From contig JAISIT010000128.1 in NCBI GenBank assembly GCA_031261915.1, positions 1 to 62,273 on the forward strand: 62,273 nt of DNA, read 5' to 3'. A program made the position numbers and the translations under genes. Shown piece by piece: positions 1 to 8,769 of this stretch (position 1 is its first letter; every line of letters begins with the position of its first letter). Source of the DNA: Candidatus Methanoflexus mossambicus. GTDB taxonomy: Archaea > Methanobacteriota > Methanobacteria > Methanobacteriales > Methanobacteriaceae. The notes below the pieces were generated by a model. The model was not told the DNA's origin and searched no databases. It worked only from the letters and a program-made list of their open reading frames with translations.

Positions 1-132
1 TCTTTTTTGTCGTTTATAATGGCTACAATCTTTGTATTTATGAAGATGCCTTTTGAAGTTATAACCTTGTTTTATTTAGGTACAACAGGGAATAGTTTTA
101 TGAGTCTATTTGAAAGAAAAGATAAAGAATAA
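1..132 (+). CDS. Small membrane protein, 3' end only (holin-like)
   Basis: The reading frame is open from the first base and ends in TAA at 130-132, giving the last 43 residues of a protein whose start is outside the window. The visible part has a hydrophobic stretch (IMATIFVFM, then FEVITLFYLG) and a short charged tail (FERKDKE). That is the look of a small phage membrane protein such as a holin. Its stop overlaps the ATG of the next gene by one base (TAATG), so the two are probably translated together. The function is inference only. Confidence 0.55.
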   Translation, partial: SFLSFIMATIFVFMKMPFEVITLFYLGTTGNSFMSLFERKDKE

Positions 133-476
133 TGGAGATAGCTATTAATATAATAATTCCATTAATTACCGCCATAATTGGTGGATTTGGTGGTATATAT
201 TTTGCAAAAGAAAAAAAGACTTCAATGGAAGTTACAGCTTTAAAAGAAGCATTAGATTCTTATAGAGAATATGTAAAAGATGTTGAAAAAACTAATAAAG
301 CAACAAATCAATTAAATATAAAATATCAAGCAAAAATATCTGAAATGTATCAAAAATTAACAAGTATGCAACAACAGATAGATGTTTTAAAGATAGATGT
401 GGCAGAATTAACTAATTTACGTTGTGATGTAATTGGTTGTGAAAACAGAAAACCACCAAGAATAATAAATAAATAG
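132..476 (+). CDS. Membrane-anchored coiled-coil protein (holin/spanin-like)
   Basis: The protein has 114 aa. Residues 3-24 form one hydrophobic, glycine-containing membrane helix. About 70 residues rich in K, E and Q follow with coiled-coil spacing, and the C-terminus contains a CDVIGC pair and a basic tail. A membrane anchor plus periplasmic coiled coil resembles phage inner-membrane spanins or holin-associated proteins, but no family was recognised with certainty. It ends in TAG and follows another small membrane gene with a one-base overlap, which suggests a two-gene membrane unit just upstream of the scaffold and capsid genes. Confidence 0.6.
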   Translation: MEIAINIIIPLITAIIGGFGGIYFAKEKKTSMEVTALKEALDSYREYVKDVEKTNKATNQLNIKYQAKISEMYQKLTSMQQQIDVLKIDVAELTNLRCDVIGCENRKPPRIINK

Positions 477-500
477 ATAAACAATAAATAAATAAATAAT

Positions 501-1583
501 ATGGAAAGATTAGAAATTTTATCAGATGAGAATTTAATTACATTAGATGATTTTAATGAAGATGAATTAAATATCCCACAAAATGTAGAAGAAACAGAAG
601 AAATAGAAGAAAATCCAAAAGATGAAAATGAAACAAATGTAGAAGAAACAGAAGAAAATGAAGAAAATGAAAATAAAAATAATGAAAATAATTTTTATTT
701 TACATTAGCTTCTACATTAAAAGAAGATGGTGTTTTTACAATTGAAGATGATGAACTTAAAGAAATTAAAGATAATGAAGGATTCTATTCTTTAATAGAA
801 AAAGAAGTTTCAAAACGTCTTGATGAAAAACAAAGAAGAATTGATCAAGCTCTTGGCAATAATGTTGAAATAGGAAAAATAAAAGAATTTGAAGAAGCTA
901 TAAATTATATAAATAAAATAGATATAAATTTTATAACTTCAGAACAAGAAGGAGCAGAAGAACAAAGAAAAATAATAATAAAACAAGATTTTATTAATAA
1001 AGGATTTACTCCTGAAAGAGCAGAAAGTTTAACAATGAAATCTATAAAAGCAGGTGATGATATAGAAGATGTTAAATTAGCTTTAGAAGAAAATAAAAAA
1101 TTTATTAATGATAGTTATAAACAAGTTCTTAATTCAGCAAAAGAAAAACAAGAAGAACAAAAAAGAAAAGATGAAGAACAAATAAATATTTTAAAGAAAG
1201 ATATTTTAGAAGGAAAATCTTTTTTAGGAGATGAAACTCTTTTGACTCCAAAAATAAGAAAAGAAATGGTTGATGTTTTATTTACTCCTATTGTTGATAA
1301 AGAAACAGGAATGCAAATAAATAAACTTCATAAATATCAAAAAGAAAATCAAGTTGATTATTTAAAGAATGTTTCTTATTTATATGTTATAACAGATGGC
1401 TTTAAAAATCTTAATAAAGCCATAGATTCAAAAGTTAACAAAAAATTGAATAAAGAAGTTAATACTTTAGAACAGAGATTAAGAAACACAGAAAAAATGA
1501 ATGGCAAAACTAATATAGTAGGTATTTCAGATACTAAAACTAATTTAAAAAGTGAAGTTTTAAGTGATGAATTTAACTATTAA
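501..1583 (+). CDS. Acidic capsid scaffold-like protein
   Basis: The protein has 360 aa and lies directly upstream of the major capsid gene, where many tailed phages encode the scaffold. About the first 65 residues are a Glu/Asn-rich low-complexity segment (EETEEIEENP, ENEENENKNNEN). The rest is highly charged, with helical heptads and a KEKQEEQKRKDEEQ coiled-coil patch. Length, charge, helical content and position all fit a scaffolding or capsid-assembly protein that is lost or cleaved on maturation. No catalytic motif is visible. The leader is a run of TAAA units with no Shine-Dalgarno sequence. Confidence 0.6.
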   Translation: MERLEILSDENLITLDDFNEDELNIPQNVEETEEIEENPKDENETNVEETEENEENENKNNENNFYFTLASTLKEDGVFTIEDDELKEIKDNEGFYSLIEKEVSKRLDEKQRRIDQALGNNVEIGKIKEFEEAINYINKIDINFITSEQEGAEEQRKIIIKQDFINKGFTPERAESLTMKSIKAGDDIEDVKLALEENKKFINDSYKQVLNSAKEKQEEQKRKDEEQINILKKDILEGKSFLGDETLLTPKIRKEMVDVLFTPIVDKETGMQINKLHKYQKENQVDYLKNVSYLYVITDGFKNLNKAIDSKVNKKLNKEVNTLEQRLRNTEKMNGKTNIVGISDTKTNLKSEVLSDEFNY

Positions 1584-1614
1584 TAAATATAAATATAAAT
1601 AAAATAATTAAATT

Positions 1615-3111
1615 ATGAATTTTTATAAGTTAAATGATGCGGGTTCTTATGCCCCTAAAATTGTAAAATTAAATAATTTGTATGCTTCTCATAATCTAAC
1701 TCCTCAAAAGTTGGATAATATTATAACAAAAATAATGGCTGCAAATTATGGTAAATCTTTATCAAGATTTCTTGATAAATGGAGTACAATAGAAAAAGAT
1801 CCTTCTACTCAATATTATTGGGAAGTTATAGGTTCTAATAGAAAAAATGTACCACTTATTGAAGCAAGAAATGAATTAGGAGAAGTTATTGATGCTTCAT
1901 CTGAAAATGCAGGAAAAAATAATTCACTAATTTATTTGGTATTTCCTGATGCATGGTTTCATGTAGGAGAAACAATTGTTGGTAATCTTAATGAAGTTTA
2001 TCCTTTTAAAATAAAGGATATGAGATCTGAAGGAACTAATACTGTATATGCTGTTGAAATAATGAGATATATGCCAGAAGGTGTTCCTGCTGACAGATTA
2101 TTATTAGGTGAAAGATTTTCAATAGAATCTTCTCCTGTTGAAGCAGAATTATCTACTGAATCAGGTGGTATTAGATTAGCTACACCAATGAATGTTTATA
2201 ACAATTGGACTACTATAAGAATAGACCAAGAAGTTACAAGACAAGCAATGTATGCTAAAATTAATAGTGTAGAAATTCCAATATTTGATAAAGACGGAAA
2301 ACTTCTTAGAACTACTAATCAAATGGTAACAGCAGTTGATATGGAAGTTGAAAGAACTTTTGATGAATATTGTTGTAATGCTATGGTGTTTGGTGTTTCA
2401 AATGAAACTCCAAAACGTACTTATAATAATTTTGGTAAGTCAGGAAATCCTATAAAAGTTTCATCCGGCATATTTGAACAAGCATCTGCAGGAAATAAAG
2501 AATATTACAATTATTTCACATTAGACGCATTGACAAATAATATCTATGAACTTTGTGCAGGGAAATTAGATATAGCTGACAGAACCATAATGATAACAAC
2601 TGGCGAAAGAGGTGCTATACAATTCCATAAAGCAGTTCTTCAAAATATGACTCAAGGTTGGCAATTGTTTACTATAGATAATTATTCTACAGGAGTTGTA
2701 AAGAAAGTAAAATCCGATTTAAACCAAAATTCTATTGGAGCAGGATTCCAATTTACAGAATATTATGCACCAAATGGTGTAAGAATAATTATACATGTTG
2801 AAACAATGTATGATGATCCTGTAAGAAATAAGATAATGCATCCAAATGGTGGTGTTGCATTTTCTTATAGATATGATATTTGGGATTTAGGAACTCAACA
2901 GACACCAAACATACAAAAAGTAATAGATATAGATGGTGTTAGAAGAGGATATGCAGGTGGTGTTGTTACTTGGTTTAATCAAGATAACAATTACATGACA
3001 ACTAAGACTGATGTTAATAGTACTACTCGTATGACTAATATTGGTGCAATAGTTAGAGATGCTACAAGATGTGTTTCTTTAATACCTACAATACTTCAAG
3101 GAGTTAATTAA
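1615..3111 (+). CDS. Major capsid protein, crAss-like (HK97 fold expected)
   Basis: The protein has 498 aa, the usual size for Crassvirales major capsid proteins, which assemble the icosahedral head. I recognise the crAss-type pattern: a helical N-terminal arm with the YYWEVIGSNRKNVPLIEAR region, a central beta-rich part (VFPDAWFHVGETI; SSPVEAELSTESGG), and a C-terminal part with VETMYDDPVRNKIMHPNG and FSYRYDIWDLG. The gene uses slightly less AT-extreme codons than its neighbours, as expected for a highly expressed gene. It is followed by a strong 20-bp stem-loop that separates it from the next gene. HK97 fold and function follow from family knowledge; the assignment rests on pattern plus context. 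Confidence 0.9.
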   Translation: MNFYKLNDAGSYAPKIVKLNNLYASHNLTPQKLDNIITKIMAANYGKSLSRFLDKWSTIEKDPSTQYYWEVIGSNRKNVPLIEARNELGEVIDASSENAGKNNSLIYLVFPDAWFHVGETIVGNLNEVYPFKIKDMRSEGTNTVYAVEIMRYMPEGVPADRLLLGERFSIESSPVEAELSTESGGIRLATPMNVYNNWTTIRIDQEVTRQAMYAKINSVEIPIFDKDGKLLRTTNQMVTAVDMEVERTFDEYCCNAMVFGVSNETPKRTYNNFGKSGNPIKVSSGIFEQASAGNKEYYNYFTLDALTNNIYELCAGKLDIADRTIMITTGERGAIQFHKAVLQNMTQGWQLFTIDNYSTGVVKKVKSDLNQNSIGAGFQFTEYYAPNGVRIIIHVETMYDDPVRNKIMHPNGGVAFSYRYDIWDLGTQQTPNIQKVIDIDGVRRGYAGGVVTWFNQDNNYMTTKTDVNSTTRMTNIGAIVRDATRCVSLIPTILQGVN

Positions 3112-3121
3112 AATTATATAA

Positions 3122-3167
3122 ATTTATTTGGGTAATAATAATTAATTTTATTATTACTCAAATAAAT
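3122..3167 (+). terminator. Long stem-loop after the capsid gene
   Basis: The two arms, 3122-3141 and 3148-3167, pair along 20 bp with one G-T wobble around the 6-base loop TTAATT. No T-tract follows, so it may act less as a full terminator than as an mRNA-stabilising or processing hairpin at the 3' end of the capsid message. Confidence 0.6.
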
Positions 3168-3209
3168 CATAACAAATGAATAAATAAATAAACAAATAAA
3201 ATAAATAAT

Positions 3210-4106
3210 ATGACAACAAAAAATCCATTACAAAATAAAATAATTGTTGTAAAAAGTATAGATAAAAATTTAGCTATTTATAGTGATAAAAAAAATCCAA
3301 ATTATGGCGGAATGAATGAAAATTCTGTTCGTATCTATAGATTACCTTATGGTAAAAGTGGATTTGTAAATATCTTCAAAGATAAAAAAGATGAACAATC
3401 TTTTCTTGAAGCAGCTTTGGGATTAGAAGAAAATACTCTATCAACAACAAGAGTAGCTGAAACTAATTTCTGGTCAGAATATAATAATTCGGAATTAAAT
3501 AAAGTTGTTTTGAGAAAAGGAAGTAATATTATAAATCTAAATGAACCATCTGGTTATATAAAATATTTAATATTAAAAGCTAATTCTGAATTTATTTGCC
3601 CTTCAAGAGAAGAATTAAATACAAGAAAAAAAGCTACTTACGAATATGTTATAGAAAATCAAGGTGATGATTTAAAAGAAATGATTGAAGATGTAGATCC
3701 TATATTAGATTGTAATTCATTACTTGCTAAAATTAAAGATGATACTGACAAATTGGCTTATGTTTGTTTAGTATTAACTAAGAAAAAACATGATGCCAAA
3801 GAAAAAAACAATAAATATTTTGTAAAAACAATTTTAGAATACATTAATTCTAATCCAAAATATACATTGAGCATATTAGATGATAAATATCTTGACACAA
3901 AAATATTTATTAATAAATGTGTTAATAAAGGATTAATTGTTACAAAAAGTAAATTTTATTTTATTAGAGAGGGTGATGTCCCAATGTGTAATCCGGGTAC
4001 AGATTCTACTTTAGAAGTAGCAGCTGTATGGTTAAGTGAATATGAAAATGTTGCATATAAACAACAATTGGAATTGAATCTTCAAAAACTAACACCAAAA
4101 AAATAA
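3210..4106 (+). CDS. Capsid-region virion protein, function unknown
   Basis: The protein has 298 aa, directly after the capsid gene and its hairpin. The N-terminal half is beta-rich. It contains a KVVLRKGSNIINLNEPSGYIKY segment of the type seen in conserved crAss-like proteins at this position, followed by FICPSREEL. The C-terminal half is helical and charged and ends in a Lys-rich tail. No enzymatic motif was found. The place in the late operon suggests a virion or head-associated protein. The leader again lacks a Shine-Dalgarno sequence and is made of AATAAATAAATAA-type repeats. Confidence 0.5.
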   Translation: MTTKNPLQNKIIVVKSIDKNLAIYSDKKNPNYGGMNENSVRIYRLPYGKSGFVNIFKDKKDEQSFLEAALGLEENTLSTTRVAETNFWSEYNNSELNKVVLRKGSNIINLNEPSGYIKYLILKANSEFICPSREELNTRKKATYEYVIENQGDDLKEMIEDVDPILDCNSLLAKIKDDTDKLAYVCLVLTKKKHDAKEKNNKYFVKTILEYINSNPKYTLSILDDKYLDTKIFINKCVNKGLIVTKSKFYFIREGDVPMCNPGTDSTLEVAAVWLSEYENVAYKQQLELNLQKLTPKK

Positions 4107-4112
4107 AAACTA

Positions 4113-4793
4113 ATGACTAATTTAGAATTTTCAAGAGAATTTGATATTCTTTATAACAATATAATGAGTAATTCTGCACCGGGATTAACAGAATATGACA
4201 AATCTGTTTTGTTAACTCAAGCTCAAGAATCATTAATTAAAATGTTATATGGAAATTCTGATAGTTCAATATCATTTGAAATTGATGAAAAAACAAGAAA
4301 ATCATTGGATGAATTAGTTAATTCTTTATCTATAACTAATCAAGTTAGTTCTAATATGTTATTAACTGATCATTCTGTGGTTTATCAAATTCCTGAAAAT
4401 GCATGGTTTGTTATTTTTGAGGAAGTTATTATATCTTCAAATGATTGTAATAATGGTAAAAGGATTCTTGTTGTACCGGTTACACATGATGAATTTTACA
4501 AAATTAATGAAAACCCTTTTAGAAATGCTAATGATAGAAGATGTTTAAGATTAAATCAATCATTTAGATGTGTTGAATTAATATGTAAATATGATATATC
4601 TTCTTATTTTATAAGATATATTAAACGTCCATCTCCTATTATATTAACAGATTTAATAGGTGATTTATCAATTAATGGATATTCTGCAGAAACAGAATGT
4701 GAATTAAATGAAGTTGTTCATAGAGATATTTTAAATTTAGCTATTCAATTGGCTAAACAAATAAGTTTTGCTATGCCTACTTCAAATAAATAA
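4113..4793 (+). CDS. Conserved crAss-like neck/ring structural protein
   Basis: The protein has 226 aa. The N-terminus (FSREFDILYNNIMSNSAPGL, then EYDKSVLLTQAQESLIK) is a pattern I associate with a conserved structural protein of crAss-like and related Bacteroidota podoviruses, encoded downstream of the capsid. The C-terminal part has beta strands (FRCVELICKYD, YFIRYIKRPSPIIL) typical of connector or ring proteins. The spacing to the previous gene is only six bases. The role as an adaptor or ring between portal and tail is inferred from position and pattern. Confidence 0.6.
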   Translation: MTNLEFSREFDILYNNIMSNSAPGLTEYDKSVLLTQAQESLIKMLYGNSDSSISFEIDEKTRKSLDELVNSLSITNQVSSNMLLTDHSVVYQIPENAWFVIFEEVIISSNDCNNGKRILVVPVTHDEFYKINENPFRNANDRRCLRLNQSFRCVELICKYDISSYFIRYIKRPSPIILTDLIGDLSINGYSAETECELNEVVHRDILNLAIQLAKQISFAMPTSNK

Positions 4794-4831
4794 TAAATTA
4801 ACCGAATTAGTAATTTTAAAAAAAATAAAAA

Positions 4832-5884
4832 ATGGTCAATCAAGATAGAAATGTAAAACATTTATATGTTGCAACAGCATTAAAAACAACTTCTGTTGTA
4901 GATACTGATACAGCTGGTACTCTTTCAGTAGAAGGAAATAATAATGTTGTATATTTTTCAATAGTTGATAATACAAAAACTATAGAAAATTCAGATAAAA
5001 TTAAAGTAGCAAAGATTAATGTTGCAAAAACAATAGCTACTGATGCAGATGATATGAAACGTCCTTTAAGAAAAACAAAAGTAGTTTTAAATGCATCTGT
5101 TAATAATGGTGCTCCTGTAGCAGGACAACATTATTTATTAAATATCATATTCCAACAAATACTTGGTATTTCCAATGAAAATCAATTGATTAAAGTAGGA
5201 GATGTAATGGCTACATCAGGTATGACTGCAAGTGCTTTTTATAAAGAAATGGCAAAAATATTGTTTCAAAATAGCTCTGTTGGATATGAAGGACTTGTAA
5301 ATATATATTTAGAAACAGGTGGAACAAGTCCTACAACTGCAGGAACATTAGTTCAAATAACAAAAGGAACTAATTGGGCATCTTTGACAGGAACTTATAC
5401 AGGAATAGTAATTGAAGAAGCTGAACAGGATTGGTTGAAAAACATGAAAGCAGATAAGAGTCTTGTTTATAATATATTTACAAAAGATATTCTTGTAAAT
5501 GGAGACAATGTTTCTTGGGGTTCTATAAATGATGTTACTTCTACTAATTTTGTAGAAAATGGAAAGAAAACAGTAGATTTAGAATATTTTACTTTAAGTA
5601 ATAGAGGAGAAGTATTTTATGAAGTTGGTTATCCATTCACCAACATATCAGAAGGAATGGCTGTTCCTACAACAAAATATAATTATTTAACTATAAGTTA
5701 TTTTGATGCTGTTGAAGGAATTGCTCATGGAGAACATGAAGCTAAGGAATTAGTAATTGTATGTCCTAAAGTAGGGGCAACAAACAATGTTTCCAACAAA
5801 TTAATGAATGATATAATAAGTGCAATTAATACTGCAACAGGATTGTCAATAGCAACTCTTGATGCAACTGCACCTTCAATTTAA
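4832..5884 (+). CDS. Auxiliary capsid or neck protein
   Basis: The protein has 350 aa and is rich in beta-prone and small residues (T, V, S, G, N), with the glycine/threonine-rich segment GGTSPTTAGTLVQITKG in the middle and YEVGYPFTNISEGMAVPTT further on. The N-terminus starts MVNQDRNVKHLYVA. Composition resembles a shell-decorating or capsid-stabilising protein, and the position between two neck/head proteins fits. I favour the auxiliary capsid protein of crAss-like phages, but a tail role is possible. A clear intrinsic terminator follows the gene. Confidence 0.45.
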   Translation: MVNQDRNVKHLYVATALKTTSVVDTDTAGTLSVEGNNNVVYFSIVDNTKTIENSDKIKVAKINVAKTIATDADDMKRPLRKTKVVLNASVNNGAPVAGQHYLLNIIFQQILGISNENQLIKVGDVMATSGMTASAFYKEMAKILFQNSSVGYEGLVNIYLETGGTSPTTAGTLVQITKGTNWASLTGTYTGIVIEEAEQDWLKNMKADKSLVYNIFTKDILVNGDNVSWGSINDVTSTNFVENGKKTVDLEYFTLSNRGEVFYEVGYPFTNISEGMAVPTTKYNYLTISYFDAVEGIAHGEHEAKELVIVCPKVGATNNVSNKLMNDIISAINTATGLSIATLDATAPSI

Positions 5885-5921
5885 CAAAAGGATAGTTTTT
5901 CTGTTTATTCATTTATTTAAT

Positions 5922-5957
5922 GGGGATAAAGATTTATTCTTTGTCCCTATTTTTTTA
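5922..5957 (+). terminator. Rho-independent terminator
   Basis: Stem GGGATAAAG (5923-5931) pairs with CTTTGTCCC (5939-5947) with one wobble. A T-run follows at 5950-5957. It ends the message containing the auxiliary capsid gene. Confidence 0.8.
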
Positions 5958-5970
5958 AAATTTATAAAAT

Positions 5971-6534
5971 ATGATACAATTTAATACATTAAAAATATCA
6001 CAAGATAGTAAAACATTATCAATAGATTTACAAATAGAAGATAAATCATATTATAGAAATATGTATTTAAAAGCTATCTATATAGACACACAAGATACTT
6101 TTGTAGATTCAACAACTCCAAGTAATACTCCTGTTTTTAAATATTTTTTTCCTGATGATACTTCTACAGAATATCATATATCATTAGATAAATTAGATTT
6201 GAATGGTACAGATTTATCTAATAATATTTTCTTTGTATTTGTAGAAGTTGCAGGTACTCCGGGACCAGATACTCCATGTGGAGAAGATAATATATTTACA
6301 ATAGGAACAGTATATTCTAAATATCCTATCTATGAAAAATGGTATTCTTATATAAAAGAAATAAATAATTCTTGTTGTATTCCTCAAAATTTTATAGATT
6401 ATTTTTTACGTATTGAAGCATTAAATTTATCTATATCTGTAAATGATTATTTGCAAACTGTATATCTATACAAAAATTACTTTAAAGATTATGTTTTAAA
6501 TAAACAATTTAAAAATTGTAATTGTAATGGATAA
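5971..6534 (+). CDS. Conserved crAss-like virion protein, unknown role
   Basis: The protein has 187 aa. It has a recognisable crAss-like layout: an N-terminal beta domain (ISQDSKTLSIDLQIEDKSYY then LKAIYIDTQDTF), a middle segment GTPGPDTPCGEDN, and a helical C-terminal part with a Cys pair and a final NCNCNG tail. Its place between capsid-associated and ring genes suggests a virion component of the neck or collar. No catalytic residues were identified. It overlaps the following small gene by eight bases. Confidence 0.5.
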   Translation: MIQFNTLKISQDSKTLSIDLQIEDKSYYRNMYLKAIYIDTQDTFVDSTTPSNTPVFKYFFPDDTSTEYHISLDKLDLNGTDLSNNIFFVFVEVAGTPGPDTPCGEDNIFTIGTVYSKYPIYEKWYSYIKEINNSCCIPQNFIDYFLRIEALNLSISVNDYLQTVYLYKNYFKDYVLNKQFKNCNCNG

Positions 6535-6736
6535 TATTTTAAATAATACATTAAAAAATTACATATCTCAATTAGAAAATTATGGATATTGTAATATGAA
6601 TAATATATATAAAATTATATGTGCTATTTCTATAAATAAAGTTTTACATGAAAATGAAGCAAATAATTTTATTTCAGAAGAAGAAATGCGTATAATAAAC
6701 CAATGTAAATTATGTGTTATAAATAATTGTCAATAA
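6527..6736 (+). CDS. Small conserved virion-module protein
   Basis: The protein has 69 aa and is mostly helical (LKNYISQLENYGY, YKIICAISINKVL) with four Cys residues, three of them in the last 12 residues. A small protein with this helical pattern commonly sits at this point in crAss-like late modules. The function is unknown. It is translationally coupled by overlap to the preceding gene and is followed by a terminator and a promoter-like element. Confidence 0.5.
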   Translation: MDNILNNTLKNYISQLENYGYCNMNNIYKIICAISINKVLHENEANNFISEEEMRIINQCKLCVINNCQ

Positions 6737-6778
6737 ACAACAAACAATTATAATTTATATACACACATAAATACTTTA

Positions 6779-6832
6779 ATAGTAAATTGTAATTTTGTTT
6801 AATTTAACAAAAAATGCAATTTACTATTTTTA
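6779..6832 (+). terminator. Terminator hairpin between late units
   Basis: ATAGTAAATTG (6779-6789) pairs perfectly with CAATTTACTAT (6817-6827). The 27-base loop can fold again (TTTTGTT with AACAAAA), and TTTTTATA follows. It lies in a 137-base gap without a gene. Confidence 0.65.
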
Positions 6833-6847
6833 TATATATAAAAATAA

Positions 6848-6855
6848 TATTTTTG
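6848..6855 (+). promoter_or_regulatory. Bacteroidota-type -7 element (TATTTTTG)
   Basis: TATTTTTG matches the TAnnTTTG -7 consensus of Bacteroidota promoters. It lies 19 bases before the ATG of the 241-aa gene and just after a terminator. No good TTG is present at the -33 position, so it may be weak or phage-activated. Confidence 0.45.
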
Positions 6856-6873
6856 TAGAAATAATAATAAATT

Positions 6874-7599
6874 ATGTCTAAATATAGAGAATTAGTATAT
6901 TTGGTTTTAGATGAAATAAAAGGAATTAGTGATGATTTTAATTATACAGAAGATCATATAATTTACCTTTTAGGTGCATATAGGAGTTTTTTATTGAAAC
7001 AAAGATATAATGATAAAAGAAATCCTATTCCTATTTCATCATATCAAAATATATGTGTTAATTTAGAACAATATAATTCAAGCAATAATAATTGTTTTGG
7101 ACAAACATATTTGAAAAGTGTTGATAAAGTTCCAGATACTATGAATATAGGAATCAATAGGGTTTATTCTATTGATTATTATGATAGCAATATAAATCTT
7201 ATATCAAAAGAAAGAATGAGATATGTTGGAAATAATCAATATTTAAAAAATCAAATATATGCGTCAATAGGTCCAGATAATTATTTGTATTTAAAATCAT
7301 GTAATCCTCAATTTTTATATTTAAAAAAAATAAATATTTCAGCAATTTTTGAAGATCCAAAAGAAGCATTTGAATTACAATGTTCAGATGAAAATGGAGG
7401 TAAAGTTTGTGATATTCTTGATTATGAATTTCCTATTGAAGAAGCACTTATTCCTTCATTGACTCAAATGATAGTTGCAGAATTATTACGCACTATTCAA
7501 ATTTCAGAAGATAATATTAACAATGCTCATAATGATGTTAATGCTAATGTGGGATATAGAACTCCACAAATACAACAAAATACAAATACTGAAAACTAA
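6874..7599 (+). CDS. Neck/tail ring protein, crAss-like
   Basis: The protein has 241 aa. The N-terminus YRELVYLVLDEIKGISDDFNY followed by YLLGAYRSFLLKQRY matches a conserved crAss-like structural protein thought to form a ring between portal and tail. The middle is beta-rich (RVYSIDYYDSN, NYLYLKSCNPQFLYLKKINI) and the C-terminal helix is followed by a Gln/Asn-rich tail. The gene overlaps the next by one base (TAATG), so production is probably coupled. The ring role comes from family pattern and position. Confidence 0.6.
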   Translation: MSKYRELVYLVLDEIKGISDDFNYTEDHIIYLLGAYRSFLLKQRYNDKRNPIPISSYQNICVNLEQYNSSNNNCFGQTYLKSVDKVPDTMNIGINRVYSIDYYDSNINLISKERMRYVGNNQYLKNQIYASIGPDNYLYLKSCNPQFLYLKKINISAIFEDPKEAFELQCSDENGGKVCDILDYEFPIEEALIPSLTQMIVAELLRTIQISEDNINNAHNDVNANVGYRTPQIQQNTNTEN

Positions 7600-8087
7600 T
7601 GAAAAGACGAGAATATTTTTCTAATAAATATTTTTTAAAAGATTTTTATGAATACTATAAAAAAAATAGTAAATTTTATAAAAGTGTTGATATAACAACT
7701 TTTCATAAAATAATAAAAAGATTAAATTCTTTATATGCAGAAGATATAATGAGTGGACAACTTGTAATACTTCCTTATAGTATGGGATATATTCATCCTT
7801 TATCTATACGCCCAAAATACACTATAAAAAGAAACCATTTTATAACAAATAAAAGAATAAATTGGAAGATAACAAGACAATTATGGAGAGATAATGAGAA
7901 ATATAGAAAAGAAAATCTTAGAGTATTTTATGAGGGTTGTATGAAATATACATTATTTTACGAAAATAAATTGTCAAGATTTAAAAATAGAACTTTTTTA
8001 AGATTATTTCTTACTTTAGGAGTACAAGCTGAATTTCAAAGAAGAGCAGCTAATAATAAATTAGAATATGTCAAAACAGTATATTAG
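7599..8087 (+). CDS. Basic virion-associated protein
   Basis: The protein has 162 aa and is strongly basic (many K and R). It contains an IRPKYTIKRN...INWKITRQLWRDNEKYRKENLRV core like that of a conserved basic protein encoded between ring genes in crAss-like phages, followed by an R/K-rich C-terminal stretch. It probably acts inside the neck or head, where a basic protein could touch DNA. It ends in TAG and overlaps the next start by 20 bases. Confidence 0.55.
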   Translation: MKRREYFSNKYFLKDFYEYYKKNSKFYKSVDITTFHKIIKRLNSLYAEDIMSGQLVILPYSMGYIHPLSIRPKYTIKRNHFITNKRINWKITRQLWRDNEKYRKENLRVFYEGCMKYTLFYENKLSRFKNRTFLRLFLTLGVQAEFQRRAANNKLEYVKTVY

Positions 8088-8766
8088 TATAAAACAAATA
8101 TTAGATAATTTAACTTATAATGAATTATTAAAACATTTAACTATTGATAGAGTTATTGTTTATTCAATAGATTTTATAAGAATAATGGGAGTTCCAGAAT
8201 TATCTGAAAAGAAAATAGATATTTTAGAATTTGATAATTATAGATGTGTATTACCATGTGACTTTGAAAAAATCATACAGATAAGATTAATTGATGATAT
8301 TTATGATAAACCTACAAAAGCATTGAGAAGTACAACAAATTCTTTTGATTTATCTACATTTAATAAAGAAAGTAAAGATTTTACTTATAGAATACAAGGA
8401 AATGTTATAGTTTTTTCAAAAGAAAAAGGAAAAGCTGAAATAGCATATAAAAGTATGCCATTAGATGAAGATGGTTATCCATTATTATATAATAATAGTT
8501 CATTTACAAGAGCTTTAGAATTATATATAACAAAAGCTGAATATAAATTATTGTTTGATTTAGGAAAATTAACAATGCAATCTTATGAATATACTTGTAG
8601 AGAATATGCTTTTGCTGCTGCAAATTGTAGGACAGAAATGAATATGCCTACAATTGATGAAGCTCAATCTATATTTAATGCTTCAGGAAGACTTGTTAGA
8701 TTAAGAGATCAACATGCAACAGGATATAAACATAATGGACAATCTGAAAATTTAAAAATACATTAA
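8068..8766 (+). CDS. Neck/tail ring protein, crAss-like
   Basis: The protein has 232 aa. It contains VYSIDFIRIMGVP, CVLPCDFEKIIQIR, FTYRIQGNVIVFS and MPLDEDGYPLLYNNSSFTRALE, a series of segments I recognise from a conserved crAss-like tail/ring protein encoded just upstream of the muzzle gene. The fold is expected to be a connector or tail-tube-like ring. Three bases separate it from the muzzle gene. The chosen ATG overlaps the previous gene, which is common in this genome. Confidence 0.6.
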   Translation: MSKQYISIKQILDNLTYNELLKHLTIDRVIVYSIDFIRIMGVPELSEKKIDILEFDNYRCVLPCDFEKIIQIRLIDDIYDKPTKALRSTTNSFDLSTFNKESKDFTYRIQGNVIVFSKEKGKAEIAYKSMPLDEDGYPLLYNNSSFTRALELYITKAEYKLLFDLGKLTMQSYEYTCREYAFAAANCRTEMNMPTIDEAQSIFNASGRLVRLRDQHATGYKHNGQSENLKIH

Positions 8767-8769
8767 CAA

